Source: Anatilimnocola floriformis (GTDB lineage Bacteria > Planctomycetota > Planctomycetia > Pirellulales > Pirellulaceae). From it: a stretch of DNA of 64,000 nt. Below are positions 57,501-64,000 of the stretch, piece after piece. Every line of letters starts with the position of its first letter. Within the stretch, counting starts at the first letter, position 1. Position numbers and translations under genes: made by a program. The notes beneath the pieces were generated by a model, which saw nothing but the letters and a program-made list of their open reading frames with translations, did no database searches and was not told where the DNA came from. Location of the stretch: positions 310,001 to 374,000 of the forward strand of contig NZ_JAMLFW010000002.1 in assembly GCF_024256385.1 (NCBI RefSeq), read 5' to 3'.

Positions 57501-60500
57501 GTGAGCACTACGGGAGAATATGCGGATGCGGTCGGTGCGCTGCGCAACGTGGCGGGTAACAACTCGCTGGCGGGCCGGATCAACTTGGGTGGCAATGCGA
57601 CCGATCTGACCGGCGCGACGTTGCTCAACGGTTTTCCGGTGATTACGAACGGCACGACCTTCTTCAACGTCGCCACCGGTTCGCGCTTCACGCACACTGA
57701 GAGCATCGTCAACGATGTGGAAGTGATCAAGCGCGGCGGCGGCACGCTGGAGTTTGCTGGCGCATTTCAAAACACCTACAACGCGTCGACTCGTGTTCTC
57801 GAAGGGACGCTCGATTTCAACAAAGAGCCGGGCATTCCTGCCGTCATCAATACCGTCTTCATCGGTTCGGATCGAACTGGTGCGCCGGCAGCTACGCTCA
57901 AGCTGAGCAAGAACGAACAGATTCGCGACAGCGGCACGGCGGGCACGTTTATCCACAGCTCGGGTTTGCTCGACATCGGCCAGACCGAAGGCTTTGGCGG
58001 CACGCTGACGATGGTGGTTGCCGCCAATGGCGGAGCCAAAATTGCGATCGGCAGCGGCGGTACGTTGACGACCAATGGCGACCTCACGGTGATGGCAGCC
58101 GGCACGGGCAACGCCACTGGCGCGTCGATCACCGGCGGGACTGTGGCGCTGCAATACCTGGGGATCATATCGGTGGCGAGCGTTCGCACTTGGCAAGTGA
58201 ATGACGGTGCTATCGGCAGCGATCTGACCGTGAATGCGGCGATAGTCGATGGCACTGGATTGCAATCCATGGGCATTACGAAGAACGGCTTTGGTGCGCT
58301 CGAGATGGGGGGCACCACGGCAAATTCGATCACGGGCTTGACCACGGTCAACGAAGGTGCGCTGCTGCTCAACAAGGGGAACGGCACGGGCGGTGTTTCG
58401 GCATTGCAAGGGACGCTGCAGGTCGGCGACAACAACCCGCAGTCGGGCTTTGCGGGATCCGACATCGTGCGCTGGCTACAACCGAATCAATTGGCCGATT
58501 TTTCGGCACCGATCACGGTGACGGCTACGGGGCGGCTGGAACTCAATGGCAAGAACGAGGTGATTGGTAATGTCGATGCCCAAGCAGCGCTGACCCTGCA
58601 AGCCGCTTCGTCGGTCGATCTCGGTGGCGGCACGCTCGGGATCAATGGCAACATTGTTTCGACTACGAGCACCGTAGCCACGCTGTGGACGCCGAACGCA
58701 GCGCCGCGAATCACTAACGGCACGCTCGATTTCGGCGCGGTGCCGCGCACGATCGACACTGGCAATGATGTGAATCAATTGCCGTTTGAATTGGAGATTG
58801 GGGCCAACCTGACCGGGACGGCGGGTTTCATTCAAGCCACGACCACCGGCACGGTGCTGCTGAGTGGCAACAACAGCGGCTTGTCGGGCGAAATTTATCG
58901 CGGCGGTGGCAACCTCGCCGTTGGCAGCGACACGGCGTTTGGTGCTGCCAAGGTGTTTATCTCAGGCGGTCACCTGACTACTTACAATGGCCCGCGCAAC
59001 CTGGCCAACGAATTCTTTATGTCGCCGACGACGATCGCATTCATCGGCGGCAACGGCTATGCAGGCTCGGGCGCCATTGGTGGTGGTGGTAACAATCTGA
59101 CATTCAGCGGTCCCGTGCAAATCGTGAACATCACGGGCGCTCAATTCCTTCCTTCGCAAGCGGTCGCCGGCGTCCTGGAGTTTGCAGGTGGGCTCGGCGA
59201 ATCGGGCAACACATTTAGTTTGCGCAAGCAAGGGCCGGGAACGATTGTGTTCTCGAGCCCGGTTACGCTTAGCGGCGGCATCGAGATCGGTCAGGACCCG
59301 GGCGGTTTTCGCTGGTACGGCGGCACGATGGTGGTCCGCGGCCAGGGCTCGATTCTCAACTCGGGTTTCTTAATTGGCACGGGGGGCGTGCTGCAGATCG
59401 ACAACAGCCAGGGAAATCTCACCAACCGGATCGGCGACACTGCCGCGATCGACTTGTTTGGCGGCACGCTGGCGCTGGTCAGCGGTTCGGGCGTACAAGC
59501 CACGGAATCGGTCGGCTTGGTGCGCGGGCGCAATACGTTGCGCGGCGAAGTGCATGTGCTCACTAGCCCGGCGCCAGGGAGCAGCGCGAACTGGCGGTTT
59601 ACTTCGGTGGGGCTCGAAGGAACCAGCAACGGCACGACACTGAAGTTCGTGGGCCGTGGCCAGGCGATCACTGATACTGGTTTGAGCCGCGTCGCTGTGA
59701 ATGCGCTTCCCACCGGCGGTTCCGCAATGGTCGACGGCATCTTGCCGTATGGTGTGATGCAGGGGCCGAGCGGTTTCGACTTCTTGACGATTACGACTGC
59801 TCCAGCCACAGCGCCGTTCGACAACTTCATAACGTCGCTGACCAGTGGGGCCAATTTCGGCACGTCGCTGGCCACGGCAACGGCGACGGTGAATGTGAAG
59901 TTGACCGCGAGCGAAACGCTGGCTGCTCCCGCAACCGCAAACGCGGTGCTGCTGGCCAATGGCGGCATTATCGTTGGTGGCAACGACTTGACGGTGGATA
60001 CGGGGCTGGTGATCTCGGCGGGCGTGGGAAATCAAATCACAGCACCCAACTTGAATGTGGGTGTCAACGACGGCCTGTTCTATGTGAACGACAAAACCGA
60101 CTTGACGGTTTCCAGTGCAATTCCGCTCGGCCGGGCAACACTGATTTTGGCCAAGGGTGGCTTGGGCTTGCTGACGCTGTCGGGGACGAACACGTTCAAC
60201 GGATTGGTGCGACCCACGGAAGGGACGATCCGCGCTGCGAGCAACAACGCGTTTGGTTCGACGGTGAACGGAGCGACCGTGACGTTTGGCGCGACCATCG
60301 AACTCGCCGGGAATATCTCTATCCCTGCAGAAACCTTGACGCTCAATGGCAACGGCGAAGCCAACCTGGGTGCAGTTCCGCTCCGCAATTTCAGCGGCAC
60401 GAATACATGGGAAGGAAATGTGGCGCTGCAAAACAACCGCACGGCCATTGATGTGCCGGCCGGACAATTGAATATCGGCACGGCTTCGTCGACAGGCATC

Positions 60501-63500
60501 GTGAGCAACCAGGGCTTCAACAAATTTGGCTCCGGTACGTTGCGATTCGCGGGGAATGCCAGCAACACGTTCGCATTTACCAGCCTGGTCTGGCAAGGCA
60601 CGGTGGAGTTGGGCAAGACAGGCGCAGGAATCGCCGCGATTCCGATCATGAGCGACAACAACGAGTTTTTCGTGGGCAGCTACTGGGGTGCGAACGATTC
60701 GGCCAACCTCAGTTTCCTGGCGAGCGATCAGATTGGTGATGGCTTCCGCAGCCGTTTGCGGATCATGGCGTCGGGCATTTTGAATTTGAATGGTTTCTCG
60801 GAAACGATCGAGGGTCGACTCAACACCGGTGTTAACCACGATGTGCTTGGTTTGGAAATTGGCCCGATCAGCAGCTCGGACGTGAATCTGGGTGGCGGCA
60901 CGCTGCGGATCGGCAACAACGTGTCGGAGAACGGCCGCATTCAAACGCGAGTTCTGGCTGGCGGTTATCCAGTGCCGGCAGTGATCAGCAATGGCACGCT
61001 CGAATTGACGGGGCCGTTGGGATCGGCCGGCGGTCCGCGGCGGATCTTGGTAGATGACAGCGCCGGCATTGAAGACTTGTTAATCTCGGCGACCATCGCC
61101 GATGGCGCGGGTGGCAGCACGCAGCTCAGCAAGAGCAATCCGGGTCGGTTGGTGCTCGCCCCATCGGCTGCGGGTGGAAATACTTACACCGGCGTGACCT
61201 CGATCGAAGGTGGTGAAGTTGTCGTGCGCAACGCCAACTCCCTGGGTACGAATGCCGCGCAAACGACCGTGCTGGCCGGTTTCAGCCTGCTGGTGGATGG
61301 TGTGTCGCTGTCGGAACCATTGGTGCTGAACGGCGTGGGTTATGGCGGCCAAGGCGTGATTCGCAATATCGCCGGCAACAACACGCTGACGGGTGGCGTG
61401 ACGCTGGCCGGCACCAGCACGCTGAGCGTCAACGCCGGCACGAGCCTCGATATCAATGCCGCGATCAGCGAGTCGGCGGCGTCGGGCGTGACGAAGTTGA
61501 TGGGTGGTACGCTGACCTACTCGGGCAGCGCTGCCAACACCTACACCGGAACCACGACGGTTGCCGAAGGTACTCTCGTCTTCAACAAGACTGCGGGCAC
61601 GAACGCCATCAATGGTCCGCTCACGATTGGCAACGACGCTGGCTCGACGGGTAATCTGGATGTGGTGCAGCTCAACGCCAGCAATCAAATTCCCGACAAT
61701 ACGGTTCTCATCGTCAATTCGACGGGCGTGCTGAACATCGGGACGAATTCGGAAACGCTGGGTGGTGGCGCGATCACAATGACGTCGGCGGGCACTCAGG
61801 CGTCGTTGATTACGACGAGCGGGGCGGGCGTCTTCAACTTGACCGGCAATCTTACAGCCAGTGGCGCAGGTGGCACGTTCACCACCAAGGCTCCCGGGGC
61901 GACGATTGCCGGCACGCTGAACCTGCAGGATGGCGCCCGCACCTTCACGGCCAACGACGCGAACTTACTTGCGATCAGGGAACTCGTGATCGATGCCTTC
62001 ATCGTCAGCGGCACGACGCCGGGGGCCGGCGCAATCACTACGACGGGCGCTGGACTGGTGGTGCTGAGCAATAACAACACGTCTTATACGGGCTCGACCT
62101 TCATCAACGGTGGTGGCGGTCTGGTGCTGCGGAACAGCGGCGCGCTGGGGCCGATCACTAACACTCTGAATATTTCGGTTGCTGCGAGCTTGTTCTTTAC
62201 CAACTACGGCGCTGCGGCGACGACGGTGACGATCAGCAATCCGATCACGCTCAATGCCGATCTGACGATTCGGGGCGACAACAACGTGGTACTGGCCGGG
62301 CCAATCAGCGGACAGGGGGCTGCCAATCGCACGTTGAATCTAACTGTCAACGCCGCGTCGAATTTGACGGTGAGTGGTCCGATCAATTTGTCGAATGATG
62401 GGACCCAGCGAACCTTCATCGTCAATACGAATACGTTCAATCACGCGACGAACCTCAGCGGCGTGTTGCGCAACGGCTCGGGGGCAGTCAACCATGCCTT
62501 CCAAAAGGGTGGCACGGGCACCTTGATCATGTCGGGCGACAGCAACAGCGGCGCCAATACCGACTTCATCGGCACGACGACAATCAGCACTGGCATCGTG
62601 CGGATGGCACACAACAACGCCTTCGGCAACATCGTCGCCGAAACGCAGCAGTTCTCCGTAGGAGGTGGTATCGGCAGTTCGTTCACGCTGACGTACTTAG
62701 GCGCAACGACCGCGCCCATCCCCTTCGACGGCGCGGGAAATCCGCCGACTACGGCGCAGGTCGCCGCGGCGTTCAACTTGCTAAGCCCGGTCGTGCGATC
62801 TGCGCCGGTGACTGTAACCGGCACACCTGGTAACTACACCATTGTGTTCTCAGGGCTCGCCGGCGTCGACGTCAATGCGGTGACCGTGACGAACCTGGTT
62901 AGCGCGTCAGCTTCGGGAGTGGCGACGACCGTCTCTGGCGGCGGCACGTCGGTCTCAGCCGGAGCCACGTTGCAATTGATTCCTGGCTTGAGTGTGCCCG
63001 AGTTTATTTCGCTCAACGGTGCGGGCCTCGGCAACTTGGGCGCGCTGCGGTTCATCGATGTTACGCCTGGAACTTCAGAAACGACAACGCTGACCAACGC
63101 CAGTCAGACGCTAACGGCGGCCTTCATTGGTGTGGATGGCGGCGGCGCCAATCCCGACCGCCTGATCATCAATGGCTACTACATGAGCGCTGCAGGCGTC
63201 ACCACGAAGGTGGGCGCGGGTGACCTGGAATTCGGCGGGACTTCCGACAATGGCTTGTCGCTGATCATGAACGGCGCCACGCTGCAGGCCGGCTTCGACG
63301 ACGGCTTCGACATCCGCAGCGGCACGGTGATCTTCAACAAGGTGACGGGGAGCATGGCCTATGCAGGCGGGACAACAACGGCGCTCAACGTGGGTGACGG
63401 TGGCGGACCCGATCGGTTGATTCTGACGGGCGCAAGTCTCGATCACATCGGCGGCACACAAACCCCGGTGAATGTGAATCCTGGCGCTTTCCTGACGATG

Positions 63501-64000
63501 TCGGGATCTGCCACGACCGAAGTATTGCCGGCTGCGGTGACAATTAACCGGTGGTTGAATGCCACCGGCACAATCGATTCGACGGCAACTCGCACGTTCA
63601 TTCTCAACAACAACGTGACGGTCGCCAACTTCGGTTACACCGATGGCGCAACGCCAGCTGGCACGATTGCGGGGCAGCTTGATCTGGCAGCGGCGACTCG
63701 CACCTTTACGGTCAACGATTCTATCATCTTGAATTCTGCTGAAGATCTCGTGGTTTCGGCCGTCATGTCGTCAGCGACGGCAGGAACGGGCATTACTCGC
63801 AATGGTTTCGGCACGATGGCCGTGACTGGGGTGAACACCTATCAGGGAACCACGTCGGTCAATGCCGCCGAACAGCTGGATGGCATCTTTGGTCGAGTGG
63901 GCGGCACGCTGGTTGCGCGGGGAGCGGGCACGCTCGGTACCGGGGCGTTGACGATCAACGAAGGCTCGACGGTGACGCTCGACAACAGTGCGACGAATGT
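54531..64000 (+). CDS. Giant surface protein with autotransporter-type beta-strand repeats (partial)
   Basis: One frame stays open from ATG 54531 (GGAG nine bases upstream) to the window end, more than 3,150 codons. The start is a basic segment ending in LFLERLEERAVLA, the motif at the N-terminus of many giant planctomycete exported proteins, followed by TWDGSSSALWSDAANWVGD. The body is a long array of passenger-associated beta-strand (PATR) units of G-x-L-x-L-S-G-x-N-T-Y-x-G type: GGGLTILSGNNTYTG (about 55,115), GGGTLVLSGNNTLAG, GPGRVILTGDNTFSG (about 57,300), GLGLLTLSGTNTFNG (about 60,170), GGTLTYSGSAANTYTG (about 61,503). Such repeats fold as beta-helical stalks. The C-terminus and anchor lie outside the window. 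An adhesin or surface-layer role is inferred. Confidence 0.93.
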   Translation, partial: MSRLSLRSGSRSNSQRWLMQRAAERRRQRRLFLERLEERAVLATMTWDGSSSALWSDAANWVGDIAPAAGDELFFPAGAANLTNTNDLAAGTTFNTVLFTGSGYNISGNAITLTGGLTANNVTGNNTFTPAITIQNGLTIMSANPGTTLTMGAIDTAYLVGATSLLGSSALTFDGAGTTAVNGVISGNGSINKLGGGLTILSGNNTYTGLTDVRQGYLRAASATALGSATSGDTQIQAGAQLQVAGTFTIAEQVALREGGVGFGSGTNVSGVGALNAISGTVTWTGNMDLSNSNASIGVESGATLIVSGVIANQTGSTMRLLKAGAGTLRLTGTQANVYRGDTVVLQGTLELGKTAGVNAIGGNLVIGDNIGGDNAAAVRLLANNQIPHIEYFGAALTTTTMNSSGLLDFNGFTDTIGNLTMVEGSTYSADINLNGGTLVLGGAALTLNGFQGSSGVTPAATISNGTFDLGSYFSGAGGGLVKTFTVNDTQLGNVAADLVISANITGAADIGINKAGGGTLVLSGNNTLAGPVALTAGIVGIGSNNAFGTGIVSLQGSTLRAFGADRTVPTPVSLDATVPVLGDLDITFTAPATLTAGRTIQVMDPNAIVTFAAPVGEGIFGSQAFAKSGRGTLQFTAANTFSGAFTINDDGGTVSLAGNGTLQNVTSFTIGQNGVLKLDNSGTNLTDRLNDVSVINNNAGEVLLVGNPTAASTEVTGTINTGDQLATTISVQNTSAGAQSVALVANALGMGGTRNINFQAIGGTLSATGPNRIVFQNNPGNLIGGTILTGSRVTSTSGLDVATYGNAPEGIAVVPLPAAGYTSDLTNAGLLSNVKITTPGTYTLTNSKLINSLIVGPGVTINGADVLLNTTSGIILFTGSGTSAINVESLNAGNGSISADVGMNATIGSNIIAGSIFKAGPGRVILTGDNTFSGNSVVNQGFLNIQRSSALGSVVGTTTVRQGATLEVEQTTFGAVNIGLETIGLNGVGVSTTGEYADAVGALRNVAGNNSLAGRINLGGNATDLTGATLLNGFPVITNGTTFFNVATGSRFTHTESIVNDVEVIKRGGGTLEFAGAFQNTYNASTRVLEGTLDFNKEPGIPAVINTVFIGSDRTGAPAATLKLSKNEQIRDSGTAGTFIHSSGLLDIGQTEGFGGTLTMVVAANGGAKIAIGSGGTLTTNGDLTVMAAGTGNATGASITGGTVALQYLGIISVASVRTWQVNDGAIGSDLTVNAAIVDGTGLQSMGITKNGFGALEMGGTTANSITGLTTVNEGALLLNKGNGTGGVSALQGTLQVGDNNPQSGFAGSDIVRWLQPNQLADFSAPITVTATGRLELNGKNEVIGNVDAQAALTLQAASSVDLGGGTLGINGNIVSTTSTVATLWTPNAAPRITNGTLDFGAVPRTIDTGNDVNQLPFELEIGANLTGTAGFIQATTTGTVLLSGNNSGLSGEIYRGGGNLAVGSDTAFGAAKVFISGGHLTTYNGPRNLANEFFMSPTTIAFIGGNGYAGSGAIGGGGNNLTFSGPVQIVNITGAQFLPSQAVAGVLEFAGGLGESGNTFSLRKQGPGTIVFSSPVTLSGGIEIGQDPGGFRWYGGTMVVRGQGSILNSGFLIGTGGVLQIDNSQGNLTNRIGDTAAIDLFGGTLALVSGSGVQATESVGLVRGRNTLRGEVHVLTSPAPGSSANWRFTSVGLEGTSNGTTLKFVGRGQAITDTGLSRVAVNALPTGGSAMVDGILPYGVMQGPSGFDFLTITTAPATAPFDNFITSLTSGANFGTSLATATATVNVKLTASETLAAPATANAVLLANGGIIVGGNDLTVDTGLVISAGVGNQITAPNLNVGVNDGLFYVNDKTDLTVSSAIPLGRATLILAKGGLGLLTLSGTNTFNGLVRPTEGTIRAASNNAFGSTVNGATVTFGATIELAGNISIPAETLTLNGNGEANLGAVPLRNFSGTNTWEGNVALQNNRTAIDVPAGQLNIGTASSTGIVSNQGFNKFGSGTLRFAGNASNTFAFTSLVWQGTVELGKTGAGIAAIPIMSDNNEFFVGSYWGANDSANLSFLASDQIGDGFRSRLRIMASGILNLNGFSETIEGRLNTGVNHDVLGLEIGPISSSDVNLGGGTLRIGNNVSENGRIQTRVLAGGYPVPAVISNGTLELTGPLGSAGGPRRILVDDSAGIEDLLISATIADGAGGSTQLSKSNPGRLVLAPSAAGGNTYTGVTSIEGGEVVVRNANSLGTNAAQTTVLAGFSLLVDGVSLSEPLVLNGVGYGGQGVIRNIAGNNTLTGGVTLAGTSTLSVNAGTSLDINAAISESAASGVTKLMGGTLTYSGSAANTYTGTTTVAEGTLVFNKTAGTNAINGPLTIGNDAGSTGNLDVVQLNASNQIPDNTVLIVNSTGVLNIGTNSETLGGGAITMTSAGTQASLITTSGAGVFNLTGNLTASGAGGTFTTKAPGATIAGTLNLQDGARTFTANDANLLAIRELVIDAFIVSGTTPGAGAITTTGAGLVVLSNNNTSYTGSTFINGGGGLVLRNSGALGPITNTLNISVAASLFFTNYGAAATTVTISNPITLNADLTIRGDNNVVLAGPISGQGAANRTLNLTVNAASNLTVSGPINLSNDGTQRTFIVNTNTFNHATNLSGVLRNGSGAVNHAFQKGGTGTLIMSGDSNSGANTDFIGTTTISTGIVRMAHNNAFGNIVAETQQFSVGGGIGSSFTLTYLGATTAPIPFDGAGNPPTTAQVAAAFNLLSPVVRSAPVTVTGTPGNYTIVFSGLAGVDVNAVTVTNLVSASASGVATTVSGGGTSVSAGATLQLIPGLSVPEFISLNGAGLGNLGALRFIDVTPGTSETTTLTNASQTLTAAFIGVDGGGANPDRLIINGYYMSAAGVTTKVGAGDLEFGGTSDNGLSLIMNGATLQAGFDDGFDIRSGTVIFNKVTGSMAYAGGTTTALNVGDGGGPDRLILTGASLDHIGGTQTPVNVNPGAFLTMSGSATTEVLPAAVTINRWLNATGTIDSTATRTFILNNNVTVANFGYTDGATPAGTIAGQLDLAAATRTFTVNDSIILNSAEDLVVSAVMSSATAGTGITRNGFGTMAVTGVNTYQGTTSVNAAEQLDGIFGRVGGTLVARGAGTLGTGALTINEGSTVTLDNSATN

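Noticed and set aside
57360-60944. Long leftward open frames (for example 59370-60944 and 57360-58409)
   Set aside because: They sit opposite the giant repeat protein. Their amino-acid composition is that of antisense of Gly/Thr/Asn-rich repeats, and the forward frame has clear repeated motifs.

Overview
This is GC-rich chromosomal DNA from a planctomycete, most likely a Pirellulales-type member of the Planctomycetes. The evidence is the gene content: two DUF1501 proteins, a DUF1559 pseudopilin-like protein, a formylglycine sulfatase, a ThuA-like protein, a ceramidase-like hydrolase, a Hanks-type kinase with an N-terminal extension, many small secreted proteins without known domains, and a giant surface protein whose N-terminus carries the basic LERLEERAVLA-type motif seen in planctomycete exported proteins. 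The placement is inferred from gene families; there is no rRNA, tRNA, phage or CRISPR locus here. No complete IS element was seen.

Layout. 1-6.0 kb: a ThuA-like protein, then valS flanked on one side by a ParD/ParE-like pair and on the other by a VapB/VapC-like pair. 6.0-12 kb: an outer-membrane barrel candidate and a leuS operon with two membrane proteins and a small protein. 12-24.6 kb: secreted planctomycete proteins, including a divergent cysteine-rich pair, a DUF1501 protein, a DUF1559 protein, an LpxL-like acyltransferase with a Rieske protein, and a secretin-like protein followed by a Tat/lipoprotein. 24.7-36.5 kb: a sulfatase coupled to a membrane protein, uppS-cdsA, an MBL hydrolase, a Dabb protein, a second DUF1501 protein, DUF1844, ruvA, and a zinc-ribbon membrane protein. 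37-49.8 kb: a Ser/Thr kinase, two tandem leucine-rich-repeat paralogues (one frameshifted), a ceramidase-like enzyme, an HTH-EIIA protein with a pseudo-receiver partner, a polyprenyl-phosphate sugar transferase, a MutT-type Nudix enzyme, an alkyltransferase-like protein and a MoeB/ThiF-type E1. 49.9-54 kb: a TolC-type lipoprotein, a secreted redoxin with a strong terminator, and a secreted lipase-like hydrolase. 54.5 kb to the end: one open frame of more than 3,150 codons encoding an autotransporter-type beta-strand-repeat adhesin that runs off the window.

How the genes work together. Cell-envelope functions dominate. UppS and CdsA supply lipid carrier and CDP-diacylglycerol, the LpxL-like enzyme acylates lipid A, the sugar phosphotransferase starts a surface polysaccharide, TolC exports, and the giant protein sits at the surface. 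The sulfatase and DUF1501 proteins fit the sulfated-polysaccharide diet typical of the phylum.

The intergenic DNA is rich in structured repeats. One is a compound 190-236 bp element with terminal inverted repeats, found three times plus one fragment and always at or within a few bases of a stop codon. Another is a family of CCAC...GTGG hairpins in clusters. There is also a 25-bp perfect palindrome and several hairpins between convergent genes. I found no clearly new multi-gene defence or metabolic system. The strongest candidates for a second look are the stop-codon-associated repeat, the giant adhesin, the frameshifted leucine-rich-repeat twin and the ValRS insertions.
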